This document shows positions 24,581 to 33,400 of a stretch of DNA of 44,551 nucleotides, piece by piece; position 1 is the stretch's first letter; every line of letters begins with the position of its first letter. This stretch comes from an uncultured Clostridia bacterium (lineage in GTDB: Bacteria; Bacillota; Clostridia; Lachnospirales; CAG-274): assembly GCA_947631975.1 (NCBI GenBank), contig CANRNM010000004.1, forward strand, positions 1-44,551, written 5' to 3'. Under the pieces are notes generated by a model. That model did not search any database. It was not told where the DNA came from and worked only from the letters and a program-made list of their open reading frames with translations. A program made the position numbers and the translations under genes.

Positions 24581-24620
24581 AGTTTTGTCCTCCTTTGAGT
24601 AAAAATTTTTCTGTAAAAAA

Positions 24621-24649
24621 ATTATAACATATTTTTACATAGCCGTCAA
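24621..24649 (-). promoter_or_regulatory. Strong SigA-type promoter of rubrerythrin
   Basis: Minus strand: TTGACG (24649-24644), a 17-bp spacer, TATAAT (24626-24621). No PerR box is evident. Confidence 0.85.
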
Positions 24650-24736
24650 CGGATAATTATTATTAATTACAATATTAAATTTTTCCTTACGAACAATCGT
24701 CAGACTATTAAATAATTCATTTTTTCTTATAAATTA

Positions 24737-24918
24737 CATATTATTTATCTTCTTTTTTTCTAAAAAAGAAGCAAAAAATGTGGGGCGTTCCGAGTCGCCC
24801 CACACCCCTAACGGCTTTTGTGCCCCATAGGTTAGTGGAATTAATACCGCACAAAAGAATCATTACAGTGCGAGCTATTTGCTCCCTGCCCCTGCGGGGC
24901 AGACTAGCAGCTCGCACC
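24737..24918 (-). repeat. Structured intergenic repeat, copy 2 (candidate small RNA)
   Basis: Second copy of the element at 8311-8496, in the 412-bp gap between rubrerythrin and ppdK. Hairpin A is 24749-24771 (same 10-bp stem, loop shortened from six bases to TCT). Hairpin B is 24779-24804. The identical core has CTTTTGTGC (24815-24823) paired with GCACAAAAG (24849-24857) and CTAAC (24808-24812) with GTTAG (24831-24835). Hairpin C (24868-24917) differs most in sequence yet stays paired: outer stem GTGCGAGCT/AGCTCGCAC and inner stem CTGCCCC/GGGGCAG. The internal loop (GCTCCC on one side, ACTAGC on the other) is unchanged between copies. Like copy 1 it lies downstream of a minus-strand gene, just past the ppdK terminator. 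Confidence 0.82.
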
Positions 24919-24946
24919 GGCTAAAAAATATATATGTTACAACACA

Positions 24947-24974
24947 AAAGAGCTGTCCAAAAAGACAGCTCTTT
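24947..24974 (-). terminator. Rho-independent terminator after ppdK
   Basis: An 11-bp stem (AAAGAGCTGTC with GACAGCTCTTT, 6-base loop) followed on the minus strand by a short T-rich stretch. Confidence 0.82.
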
Positions 24975-24992
24975 AAAAATGTATTTACTGAA

Positions 24993-27623
24993 TTATCTCG
25001 GGAACTTGATCTGAGCCTGCGCTGCAGCAAGTCTTGCGATGGGCACTCTATAGGGTGAGCAGCTTACATATGTGAGACCTACCCTATGGCAGAACTCAAC
25101 AGATGAAGGATCGCCGCCATGCTCTCCGCAGATACCGAGCATAATGTCGGGTCTTGTAGCCTTGCCAAGCTCGGCAGCCATCTTAACAAGCTTGCCTACG
25201 CCGTTCTGGTCAAGTCTTGCGAAGGGATCCGACTCATATATCTTCTTCTCATAGTAAGAATCGAGGAACTTGCCCGCGTCATCTCTTGAGAAGCCGAATG
25301 TCATCTGTGTAAGGTCATTTGTACCGAATGAGAAGAACTCTGCCTCCTTAGCTATTTCATCGGCTGTGAGAGCGGCTCTGGGTATCTCTATCATTGTACC
25401 TACCTTATACTTAAGGTCAACGCCCGACTCCTTTATTATAGCGTCGGCAGTCTGTGTAACAACGCCCTTTACATAAGCAAGCTCTTTTACCTCGCCTACG
25501 AGAGGAATCATTATTTCGGGAACGATGTTCCATTCGGGGTGCTTCTTGGATACATTTATGGCAGCCTTTATAACGGCTGTAGTCTGCATCTTAGCTATCT
25601 CGGGATAGGTTACCGCAAGACGGCAGCCTCTGTGTCCCATCATGGGGTTGAACTCATGGAGAGAAGCTATGATGTTCTTTATATCCTGTACAGTCTTGCC
25701 CTTTGTCTTGGCAAGGAGCTTGATGTCCTCCTCCTCTGTGGGAACGAACTCATGTAAGGGAGGATCGAGGAATCTGATGTTAACGTGCTTGCCCTCCATT
25801 GTTTCGTAGAGCTTCTCAAAATCGCCCTGCTGCATGGGTTCAAGCTTTGAAAGAGCTATCTCTCTTTCCTCTACGGTATCGGAACATATCATCTCTCTTA
25901 TGGCAGAAATTCTGTCGGGATCAAAGAACATATGCTCCGTTCTGCAAAGACCGATACCCTCTGCGCCGAACTCTACAGCCTGAGCGGCATCTCTGGGAGT
26001 ATCGGCATTGGTCCTTACCTGAAGCGCTCTGAACTCGTCTGCCCAAGCCATAATTCTGCCGAACTCACCGCCTATTGAAGCGGGAACGGTCTTTATAGCC
26101 TCGCCGTAGATGTTGCCCGTTGAGCCGTCAAGAGAAATCCAATCACCCTCCGTGTAGGTCTTGCCTGCAAGCTCGAACTTCTTGTTCTCCTCGTCCATCT
26201 TTATAACGCCGCAGCCGGATACACAGCAGGTACCCATACCTCTTGCAACAACGGCTGCATGAGATGTCATACCGCCTCTTACGGTAAGTATACCCTGGGC
26301 GTAATTCATACCCTCTATATCCTCGGGTGAGGTCTCAAGTCTTACAAGAACGACCTTTTCGCCTGTCTTAGCCCATGCAACCGCATCATCTGCAGTGAAC
26401 ACTATCCTGCCGCAGGCAGCGCCCGGAGATGCCGCAAGAGCTGAAGCTATGGGCTTTGCAGCCTTAAGAGCCTCTGCGTCGAACTGAGGATGAAGGAGAG
26501 CGTCAAGCTGCTTGGGATCTATCATGCAGACAGCCTCCTGGGGAGTTATCATGCCCTCGTCAACAAGGTCGCAGGCGATCTTTAAAGCGGCGCCTGCCGT
26601 TCTCTTGCCGTTTCTGGTCTGGAGCATATAGAGCTTCTTGTTCTCGATGGTGAACTCCATATCCTGCATATCTCTGTAGTGATTTTCAAGTCTTGAACAG
26701 ATGTCCACAAACTGAGTGTAGACCTCCGGCATTACATCTCTGAGCTGGTCTATTGTCTGGGGTGTTCTTACGCCCGCAACAACGTCCTCGCCCTGAGCGT
26801 TCATAAGGAACTCGCCGTAGAGCTTCTTCTCGCCCGTAGCGGGATTTCTTGTGAATGCAACGCCCGTGCCGGATGTATCGCCCATGTTGCCGAATACCAT
26901 AGACTGTACGTTTACGGCAGTGCCCCATGAACCGGGGATATCGTTCATTCTTCTGTAGTAAATAGCTCTGGGGTTATTCCATGAACGGAATACAGCCTTT
27001 ATAGCGCCCATGAGCTGCTCCTTGGGATCCGAAGGGAAGTCAGTGCCGATCTTAGCCTTGTATTCAGCCTTGAACTGCTCCGCAAGCTCCTTAAGGTCGT
27101 CTGCGTCGAGCTCTGTGTCGAGCTTAACGCCCTTCTTTTCCTTCATATCGTCGATGAGCTGTTCAAAATACTTCTTGCCGACCTCCATAACTACGTCCGA
27201 ATACATCTGTATAAATCTTCTGTAGGAGTCATAAGCAAATCTGGGATTGCCCGTCTTCTTTGCAAATGAAACAACTACCTCGTCGTTAAGACCAAGGTTG
27301 AGGATAGTATCCATCATACCCGGCATAGACGCTCTTGCGCCCGAACGAACAGACACAAGGAGAGGATTTTCAAGGTCGCCGAACTTCTTGCCCGTGATCT
27401 CCTCCATCTTGCCGATGTATTCCATTATCTGAGCCTGAATTTCCTCGTTAATGGTTTCATTGTCCTCATAGTACTGAGTACAAGCCTCAGTTGTGATGGT
27501 AAAGCCCTGCGGAACGGGCATACCAAGGTTAGTCATCTCGGCAAGGTTAGCGCCCTTTCCGCCGAGAAGCTCTCTCATTTTTCCGTTACCCTCTGAGAAT
27601 AAGTAAACAAATTTCTTTTCCAT
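24993..27623 (-). CDS. ppdK: Pyruvate, phosphate dikinase
   Basis: An 876-residue PPDK that interconverts pyruvate, ATP and phosphate with PEP, AMP and diphosphate. The N-terminal nucleotide domain has LLGGKGANLAEM and SVRSGARASMPGMMDT, the swivelling domain carries the phosphorylated His near residue 455 in GGMTSHAAVVARGMG, and the C-terminal barrel has GAEGIGLCRTEHMF and the substrate block MLGICGEHGGDP. Anaerobic Clostridia use it in glycolysis or gluconeogenesis. The PPDK regulatory-protein gene is not adjacent. The length equals that of Clostridium symbiosum PPDK within a few residues. GGAGG precedes the ATG. Confidence 0.98.
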   Translation of the reverse strand: MEKKFVYLFSEGNGKMRELLGGKGANLAEMTNLGMPVPQGFTITTEACTQYYEDNETINEEIQAQIMEYIGKMEEITGKKFGDLENPLLVSVRSGARASMPGMMDTILNLGLNDEVVVSFAKKTGNPRFAYDSYRRFIQMYSDVVMEVGKKYFEQLIDDMKEKKGVKLDTELDADDLKELAEQFKAEYKAKIGTDFPSDPKEQLMGAIKAVFRSWNNPRAIYYRRMNDIPGSWGTAVNVQSMVFGNMGDTSGTGVAFTRNPATGEKKLYGEFLMNAQGEDVVAGVRTPQTIDQLRDVMPEVYTQFVDICSRLENHYRDMQDMEFTIENKKLYMLQTRNGKRTAGAALKIACDLVDEGMITPQEAVCMIDPKQLDALLHPQFDAEALKAAKPIASALAASPGAACGRIVFTADDAVAWAKTGEKVVLVRLETSPEDIEGMNYAQGILTVRGGMTSHAAVVARGMGTCCVSGCGVIKMDEENKKFELAGKTYTEGDWISLDGSTGNIYGEAIKTVPASIGGEFGRIMAWADEFRALQVRTNADTPRDAAQAVEFGAEGIGLCRTEHMFFDPDRISAIREMICSDTVEEREIALSKLEPMQQGDFEKLYETMEGKHVNIRFLDPPLHEFVPTEEEDIKLLAKTKGKTVQDIKNIIASLHEFNPMMGHRGCRLAVTYPEIAKMQTTAVIKAAINVSKKHPEWNIVPEIMIPLVGEVKELAYVKGVVTQTADAIIKESGVDLKYKVGTMIEIPRAALTADEIAKEAEFFSFGTNDLTQMTFGFSRDDAGKFLDSYYEKKIYESDPFARLDQNGVGKLVKMAAELGKATRPDIMLGICGEHGGDPSSVEFCHRVGLTYVSCSPYRVPIARLAAAQAQIKFPR

Positions 27624-27671
27624 TTCCTGTTTCCTCCGATTTTTGACTAGAGTTTACATTATCATTTATCT

Positions 27672-27699
27672 ATTATAGCACAATCAGCATATTTTGCAA
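27672..27699 (-). promoter_or_regulatory. Extended -10 promoter of ppdK
   Basis: Minus strand: TTGCAA (27699-27694), a 16-bp spacer, TATAAT (27677-27672) preceded by TGC. Confidence 0.8.
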
Positions 27700-27759
27700 G
27701 CTTTTTTTTACAGTTCACAGCAAATAAACAAAATTTTAACAATTTAAAAGCCCGTTTAA

Positions 27760-27791
27760 AAGGGACAGGCGTTAGTTTCCGCCTGTCCCTT
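27760..27791 (-). terminator. Terminator after glyS
   Basis: A 12-bp stem (AAGGGACAGGCG with CGCCTGTCCCTT, 8-base loop) that runs into a short T stretch on the minus strand. It ends the long yifB-glyS transcript. Confidence 0.78.
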
Positions 27792-27818
27792 GTGAAAATT
27801 GTACAAAATTTTTTATTT

Positions 27819-29201
27819 TTAAAATTCCATTTTTTCGAGCAAATAAGCCTTAAGCTCCGACACGGGAACTCTCTCCTGCTCCATGCTGTCCCTGTCTCTG
27901 ACCGTAACGCAGCCGTCAGTTTCGCTGTCGAAGTCGTAGGTGATGCAAAACGGCGTGCCTATCTCGTCCTGTCGTCTGTATCTCTTGCCTATGGACTGGG
28001 AATCGTCAAAGTCGCAGGCAAAGTCCTTTGAAAGCATGGCGTATACCTCGCCCGCCTTTTCGGAGAGCTTCTTTGAGAGCGGAAGAACTGCTGCCTTATA
28101 TGGTGCAAGCGCAGGATGGAAGCGGAGCACCGTTCTCACATCTCCGCCCTCGAGCTCCTCCTCGTCGTATGCCTCGCAGAGGAAGGCAAGCGTTACTCTG
28201 TCCGCGCCGAGCGAAGGCTCTATGCAGTAAGGCACATATTTTTCGTTTGTAACGGGGTCGAAGTAATCCATAGCCTCGCCCGAATGCTCCTGGTGAGCCT
28301 TGAGGTCGAAGTCCGTTCTGGAAGCTATGCCCCAGAGCTCGCCCTTGCCGAAGGGGAACATATACTCTATATCCGTTGTGGCGTTGCTGTAATGCGCAAG
28401 CTCCGCGGGGTCGTGATCTCTCAAAACTATGTTCTTCTCTGCTATATTGAGGCTCAAAAGCCACTTTGTGCAAAATTCCTTCCAGTAGCCGAACCACTCC
28501 AGCTCCGTGCCGGGCTTGCAGAAAAATTCAAGCTCCATCTGCTCGAACTCCCTTGTTCTGAAAATGAAGTTGCCGGGAGTTATCTCGTTTCTGAAGGACT
28601 TGCCTATCTGACCTATGCCGAAGGGTATCTTCTTTCTGGAGGTCCTCTGTACGTTCTTGAAGTTCACGAATATGCCCTGAGCGGTCTCGGGACGCATATA
28701 TACCACATTCTTTGCATCCTCCGTAACGCCCGCGTGCGTCTTGAACATAAGGTTGAACTGTCTTATGTCGGTGAAGTTATGCGCTCCGCAGCTCGGACAG
28801 GGAATATTGTTCTTTTCGATATATTCGGTCATCTGCTCGTTTGTCCAGCCGTCTGCTCCGCCCTCTATGCCGTTTGCCTTGTTGTAGTCCTCTATTATGT
28901 TGTCGGCTCTGAAGCGCTCCTTGCACTCCTTGCAGTCCATGAGGGGGTCGTTGAAGCCTCCCACATGACCCGAAGCCACCCATACCTCGGGATTCATGAG
29001 TATGGCGCAGTCTACGCCCACATTATAGGGGCTTTCCTGTATAAACTTCTTCCACCATGCCCTTTTGACATTATTCTTAAGCTCTACGCCCAGAGGACCG
29101 TAGTCCCATGAATTGGCAAGTCCTCCGTATATCTCCGAGCCCGGGTAAACAAAGCCTCTCGCCTTGGCAAGCGCCACGATTTTCTCCATCGTTTTCTCCA
29201 T
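27819..29201 (-). CDS. glyS: Glycyl-tRNA synthetase, dimeric (alpha-2) type
   Basis: A 460-residue class II synthetase of the single-chain type. The N-terminus [14 protein letters not shown] and [12 protein letters not shown], motif 2 '[26 protein letters not shown]', motif 3 '[10 protein letters not shown]' and a C-terminal anticodon domain ending in EQERVPV are present. It charges tRNA-Gly. Many Clostridia use the two-subunit GlyQ/GlyS instead. The gene follows pspC by 32 bp, so there is no room for a T-box; expression depends on the upstream operon. AAGGAGG supports the first ATG. Confidence 0.97.
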   Translation of the reverse strand: MEKTMEKIVALAKARGFVYPGSEIYGGLANSWDYGPLGVELKNNVKRAWWKKFIQESPYNVGVDCAILMNPEVWVASGHVGGFNDPLMDCKECKERFRADNIIEDYNKANGIEGGADGWTNEQMTEYIEKNNIPCPSCGAHNFTDIRQFNLMFKTHAGVTEDAKNVVYMRPETAQGIFVNFKNVQRTSRKKIPFGIGQIGKSFRNEITPGNFIFRTREFEQMELEFFCKPGTELEWFGYWKEFCTKWLLSLNIAEKNIVLRDHDPAELAHYSNATTDIEYMFPFGKGELWGIASRTDFDLKAHQEHSGEAMDYFDPVTNEKYVPYCIEPSLGADRVTLAFLCEAYDEEELEGGDVRTVLRFHPALAPYKAAVLPLSKKLSEKAGEVYAMLSKDFACDFDDSQSIGKRYRRQDEIGTPFCITYDFDSETDGCVTVRDRDSMEQERVPVSELKAYLLEKMEF

Positions 29202-29233
29202 TTTATGTTTCCTCCTTGTTTATAAAAAGTGAA

Positions 29234-29437
29234 TTAATTGTCTATTATATTGTCGTCCGCGGGGATTATCACCCAGCATATTATATAGACCCAGAAAAGA
29301 CCGCTTATAGAGCATACGGCAAGTATGATCCACAAAAGGCGCACTACCGTCGGGTCTAACGAAAAATAATCGGCAAGTCCCGAACAAACTCCGCCTATCA
29401 TTTTGTTGTTCGTGTTTCTGTAAAGCTTTTTTGTCAT
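29234..29437 (-). CDS. PspC domain protein
   Basis: A 67-residue small membrane protein made of one PspC domain: 'KKLYRNTNNKMIGGVCSGLADYFSLDPTVVRLLW' followed by one long hydrophobic segment. Such proteins are linked to envelope stress responses, but stand-alone forms in Firmicutes have no proven role. It sits between radC and glyS in the long operon. Confidence 0.9.
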   Translation of the reverse strand: MTKKLYRNTNNKMIGGVCSGLADYFSLDPTVVRLLWIILAVCSISGLFWVYIICWVIIPADDNIIDN

Positions 29438-29478
29438 ACTTATACCTCCCGAAAAAAACTTTTCTTATGTATGTATAT

Positions 29479-30183
29479 TTATTTTTTGTATGTCAGACCG
29501 CAGTATCTCTCCTTGGCAAAGCTGAAATACTGCCGTCCGCATATTATGATATGGTCCATAAGCCTTATGCCGAGAGCCGAAAAGCCCTCGTTAAGCGCCT
29601 CTGTCAGGTTCATGTCGCTCCTTGACGGCTCGCTGGTGCCGCCGGGGTGATTATGCGCTATTATGACATAAGAGGCGTTGTTCAGTATAGCCTTTTTATA
29701 TACCTCGTCGCAGGTGATATTTACGCTTGTGCTGTTTCCGTCGCCCATCCTGTCTATGGATATGAGCTTTTTGTTTATATCCAGCGACATAAGATAAAAG
29801 CTTTCAAACTTCTGCGCCAGCAAAAGCTGTGAAAGCGCATTGTAAGCGGGCAGAAAATGGTCTATGACCGTTCCCTTTCTGTAGAAGCTGTCCACATGCT
29901 TGCGCATAACGGGCGGGAACATGGAAAGATAGACGGCGACATTTTCGGTAAGCCCCGCCTCCTTCATAAGTCTTTCGGGCTCGGTATTGAGCACGCCCGA
30001 CAAGGAGCCGTACATCATTATAAGCTTTTTTGCTATGGGCTTTGTGTCCCGTCTGGGATAGACATAGAAAAGCATCATTTCCAGCACCTCGTAGTCCTGA
30101 AAATTGTCAAAGTTCCCCGCCTGTATATATCTTTCCCTCACTCTTTGCCTGTGTCCGCCGTTGGCATCGTTGTTAAGCGCCAT
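29479..30183 (-). CDS. radC: RadC-family JAB-domain protein
   Basis: A 234-residue protein with an N-terminal helix-hairpin-helix-like part (YEVLEMMLFYVYPRRDTKPIAKKL) and a C-terminal JAMM domain with the complete motif HNHPGGTSEPSRSD. Despite the old name, a direct role in DNA repair is not supported; the biochemical function is unknown. The start lies one base after the DUF402 gene and has GAGAGG upstream. Confidence 0.93.
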   Translation of the reverse strand: MALNNDANGGHRQRVRERYIQAGNFDNFQDYEVLEMMLFYVYPRRDTKPIAKKLIMMYGSLSGVLNTEPERLMKEAGLTENVAVYLSMFPPVMRKHVDSFYRKGTVIDHFLPAYNALSQLLLAQKFESFYLMSLDINKKLISIDRMGDGNSTSVNITCDEVYKKAILNNASYVIIAHNHPGGTSEPSRSDMNLTEALNEGFSALGIRLMDHIIICGRQYFSFAKERYCGLTYKK

Positions 30184-30184
30184 A

Positions 30185-30658
30185 TCAAACCTCTCTGATA
30201 TATTTTATGTATTCCTCAAAATTTCCCTTGTATATTATATCGAGCAGATGAGCCGCTCTCTTTGCCGCCTTTATTATGAGGCTGTCGTCTATGAGCTTTT
30301 TTTCGAGCGCCTGCCCTATTTCGTCAAGATCCATTACCTTTACAAAGCCGTTTTCATACACTATAACGTCTATAAGAAGGTCATTGAAGGTATATGTCTT
30401 TTTGTCGGGCGATATATCGGTATCTATTACATCGCAGTACCAATACACAAGCTCATCCCTGTCGTTTAAGAACTTGCTGACCTTTATGCCCTCGTCTATG
30501 AAGTAACACGAGGCGCCGTGGCTGAAGTCCTTTCTGGGTCTTAAGACCCTCCAGCGCGTTATGACCCTGTGCTCATCGGCGGAAATTATTTCATCGTCCT
30601 TAAGATACACAAGCTCATCGGGTATATAGCGTCTGCGGTAAAGCTTTATCTCTTTCAT
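30185..30658 (-). CDS. DUF402 protein (possible nucleoside phosphatase)
   Basis: A 157-residue DUF402/FomD-like protein with 'GASCYFIDEG', 'YWYCDVIDTD', 'YTFNDLLIDVIVYENG' and 'VMDLDEI', matching the metal-binding acidic pattern of this barrel fold. Some relatives (Ntdp) hydrolyse nucleoside di- and triphosphates. The ATG at 30658 has AGGAGA and overlaps the codY stop (ATGA), so the two are coupled; an open stretch further upstream in this frame lies inside codY and is not translated. Confidence 0.85.
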   Translation of the reverse strand: MKEIKLYRRRYIPDELVYLKDDEIISADEHRVITRWRVLRPRKDFSHGASCYFIDEGIKVSKFLNDRDELVYWYCDVIDTDISPDKKTYTFNDLLIDVIVYENGFVKVMDLDEIGQALEKKLIDDSLIIKAAKRAAHLLDIIYKGNFEEYIKYIREV

Positions 30659-31221
30659 AAGTATCTCCTCTTTTTCATCTGTAATGCCGGTATTATATCG
30701 CCGTACAGTATCTTTATGGCTGTTCCCAGCGCGCCTCTTGAACGCATCTCCAGTATCCCCGCACATTCCAGCTTTCTTAAGCCGTTCATGACTGCGGAGC
30801 GCGCTATGCCCGTGTCCTTTGAAACACTGCTCGTAACCACAATGCCCGAGGCTCCGTCAAGCGTTGAAAGCGCGCCGTAGACGCCCTCCAGCTCGTTATA
30901 TGTGAGTCCGTTCAGAGCGGAATCCACAATGTTTTTGTAGAGCGAGGTCATCTTTTCGAGCTTTATTTTTTCATTTATTATTCTGAGAGCAAACGCAAGA
31001 TAGTTATAGTTGGCTCTAAGAACATTATATTCCGAACAGAGCACGATACCCTCTATTTTTATTCTGGAGGCATAAAGCTCTCCGCCGTATATCTTTTTGC
31101 CGCCTATAACGGCTGTAAGGCGTGTGTTAAGCTCCCTTTCAACCATTGAAAACAATGTTGCGGAGGAGCTCTCCGCCACAGCCTCCGAGAGTACCCTCAC
31201 TCTGTCCGTATATTCCTTCAT
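30655..31221 (-). CDS. codY: CodY-like repressor with a shortened sensor domain
   Basis: A 188-residue protein. Its C-terminal half is clear CodY: the linker LTYNELEGVYGALSTLDGASGIV followed by the winged helix at 138-167 (IARSAVMNGLRKLE, MRSRGALGT), as in Bacillus CodY. CodY is normally about 260 residues with a GAF domain of about 150 that binds branched-chain amino acids. Here only about 95 residues precede the linker, so the GAF domain is strongly reduced and its ligand-binding loops appear to be missing. The position after topA is typical for codY. It may sense something else or nothing; DNA binding is likely kept. There is no sign of a frameshift upstream: topA ends 12 bp before the start. 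Confidence 0.85.
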   Translation of the reverse strand: MKEYTDRVRVLSEAVAESSSATLFSMVERELNTRLTAVIGGKKIYGGELYASRIKIEGIVLCSEYNVLRANYNYLAFALRIINEKIKLEKMTSLYKNIVDSALNGLTYNELEGVYGALSTLDGASGIVVTSSVSKDTGIARSAVMNGLRKLECAGILEMRSRGALGTAIKILYGDIIPALQMKKRRYL

Positions 31222-31233
31222 TTCTTCAGCCCC

Positions 31234-33354
31234 TTATTTTGCCTCTTTCTTTTCCTTCGTGTAGCCGCACTCGCCGTTGCTGCAGGTTATTCTGACAGCC
31301 CTTGTGCCTTTTTCCACAAGGGGAGAACCGCACTCGGGACATTTTTCGCCCGTGGGCTTATTCCAGAGCATGAGTGAGCAGTCGGGATTGTTTTCGCAGC
31401 CGTAGTAGCGTCTGCCCTTCTTTGTCTTTTTGACAATTACCTTGCCTCCGCAGAGAGGACAGCTGACCCCCGCCTCCTCAAAGAGAGGCTTTGTGTTCCT
31501 GCACTCGGGGAAGCCCGGGCAGGCGAGGAATTTGCCGTAGCGTCCGTATTTTATGACCATGTTTCTGCCACATTCCTCACATATGACGTCCGTTACAACG
31601 TCGGGTATCTCTACGTTTTCGACCTTGCTCTCCGCCTCGTCGAGAAGCCTTTTGAAAACGGGATAGAAATTCCTCAAAATTTCCTTCCACTCCATTTTGC
31701 CCTCTTCCACCATATCCAGAGCCGTTTCCATATCAGCCGTAAACTCCGTATTTACGATATCGCCGAAGTTGTTTTTTATTATCTCGTTTACTATCTCTCC
31801 AAGCTCCGTTGCATAAAAGACCTTGTTTTCCTTTGTAACATAGTCCCTCTGCTGTATCACGGATATTGTGGGAGCATAGGTGGAGGGTCTTCCCACGCCT
31901 ATTTCCTCAAGCGTCTTTATAAGAAGGGACTCGGAATATCTTGCGGGAGGCTGTGTGAAGTGGCGGTCGGGCTTTACAGCCTTTACGGAAAGCTTCTCGC
32001 CCTCCGTCAGCTCGGGCATAGCGCCCTCCTCCTGCTTTTCTTCGTTCTTTTTGTACACTCTCAGGTAGCCGAACTTAAGCGACGAGCCTGTAGCCCTAAA
32101 TATATATTTATCCGAGCTTATATCCGCGCTCACCGTGGTATAGAGAGCCGCGGGCATCTGACTTGCGGTAAATCTCTCCCAAATGAGTTTATAGAGCCTA
32201 TACTGGTCTCTTGTGAGGCTTTCCTTTATGCTGTCGGGCGTTCTGTAGACCGATGTGGGTCTAATTGCCTCGTGAGCGTCCTGCGCTCTTGCGTCCGTCT
32301 TATGCTGTCTTCTTTCCTTCACATAGTCGCCGCCGAAGGCTTCGGCTATATATTTTACAGCCTCCTCGTATGCCTCGTCGGCAATTCTTACGGAGTCCGT
32401 TCTGATGTAAGAAACAAGACCGACCGTGCCCTCGCCCTTTATGTCTATGCCCTCGTAGAGCTGCTGGGCGGTGCTCATTGTCTTCAGCGAGCCGAAGTTG
32501 AGAAGCTTTGAAGCCTCCTGCTGCATGGTGCTCGTTGTAAAGGGTGCGGGCGGGTTTTTGGTCCTGGAGCCATTTTTGACCGACTTTACCGTAAAACCGT
32601 TTTTATCCGCGCACTTTACCACCTTATCCGTTTCACCCTTGTCGGGAAGCTCAAGCCTGCCCTTTGCATCGCCGTAAAATCTGGCGGTGAAGTCCTTGCC
32701 CGCCTGTGTTTTAAGCTCGGCGTCTATTGTCCAGTACTCCTTGGGAATAAAGTTTTCTATCTCTTCATCTCTGTCGCAGATGAGCCTAAGCGCAATGGAC
32801 TGAACTCTGCCCGCGCTTAAGCCCTTCTTGACCTTTTTCCAGAGAAGGGGGCTTATCTTATAGCCCACTATCCTGTCAAGAGTACGCCTTGCCTGCTGCG
32901 CGTTCACAAGATCCATATCTATATCTCTTGCTTCCTTTATGGACTTCTTGACAGCGTTCTTTGTTATCTCGTTGAATGTTATCCTATATGTCTTGGCAGG
33001 GTCAAGCCTAAGCGCAAAGAGAAGATGCCAGCTTATGGCTTCTCCCTCGCGGTCGGGGTCTGTGGCAAGATAGACCTTATCCGCCGTCTTTACCTCTTTC
33101 CTAAGCTTTGCAAGAAGCTCGCCCTTGCCTCTTATGGTAATATATTTGGGCTCAAAGTCATTGTCTATGTCTATTCCCAGCTCGCTCTTGGGAAGGTCGC
33201 GTATATGTCCCACGGACGCCTCTATCTTATAGTTTGAGCCAAGAAATTTTTTGAGCGTCTTTGCCTTTGCAGGCGACTCCACAATGACAAGGTACTTCTT
33301 TTTTGAAGAAGACTTGCTTTCCTTTTTTGCCGTTTCTGTTTTTTTTGTACTCAT
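31234..33354 (-). CDS. topA: DNA topoisomerase I
   Basis: A 706-residue type IA topoisomerase that relaxes negative supercoils. A Lys/Ser-rich tail of about 22 residues precedes the Toprim domain (YLVIVESPAKAKTLKKFLG; ATDPDREGEAISWHL), the active-site Tyr lies in SYIRTDSVR, and three C4 zinc fingers form the C-terminus (CEECGRNM...CPGFPEC, CPLCGG...CENNPDC, CPECGS...CSNGEC). Order yifB-dprA-topA-codY is conserved in Firmicutes. GGGAGGA precedes the ATG. Confidence 0.98.
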   Translation of the reverse strand: MSTKKTETAKKESKSSSKKKYLVIVESPAKAKTLKKFLGSNYKIEASVGHIRDLPKSELGIDIDNDFEPKYITIRGKGELLAKLRKEVKTADKVYLATDPDREGEAISWHLLFALRLDPAKTYRITFNEITKNAVKKSIKEARDIDMDLVNAQQARRTLDRIVGYKISPLLWKKVKKGLSAGRVQSIALRLICDRDEEIENFIPKEYWTIDAELKTQAGKDFTARFYGDAKGRLELPDKGETDKVVKCADKNGFTVKSVKNGSRTKNPPAPFTTSTMQQEASKLLNFGSLKTMSTAQQLYEGIDIKGEGTVGLVSYIRTDSVRIADEAYEEAVKYIAEAFGGDYVKERRQHKTDARAQDAHEAIRPTSVYRTPDSIKESLTRDQYRLYKLIWERFTASQMPAALYTTVSADISSDKYIFRATGSSLKFGYLRVYKKNEEKQEEGAMPELTEGEKLSVKAVKPDRHFTQPPARYSESLLIKTLEEIGVGRPSTYAPTISVIQQRDYVTKENKVFYATELGEIVNEIIKNNFGDIVNTEFTADMETALDMVEEGKMEWKEILRNFYPVFKRLLDEAESKVENVEIPDVVTDVICEECGRNMVIKYGRYGKFLACPGFPECRNTKPLFEEAGVSCPLCGGKVIVKKTKKGRRYYGCENNPDCSLMLWNKPTGEKCPECGSPLVEKGTRAVRITCSNGECGYTKEKKEAK

Positions 33355-33400
33355 TATATCCTCCCGATTTGCCCCTTTATAACTCTCCGAAATTCAAATA

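Noticed and set aside
24603-24617. Sequence resembling a CodY box just after the rubrerythrin start of transcription
   Set aside because: About four mismatches to AATTTTCWGAAAATT in an AT-rich leader; expected by chance.
28116-29111. Long open frame antisense to glyS, and similar long frames opposite rnr (37981-39126) and the ATP-grasp gene (8514-9536)
   Set aside because: They lie wholly or mostly opposite conserved genes, lack good ribosome binding sites and have Cys/Tyr/His-rich, non-protein-like composition caused by the codon bias of the real genes.
29202-29233. Possible T-box before glyS
   Set aside because: Only 32 bp separate glyS from pspC, and no T-box core or specifier stem fits.
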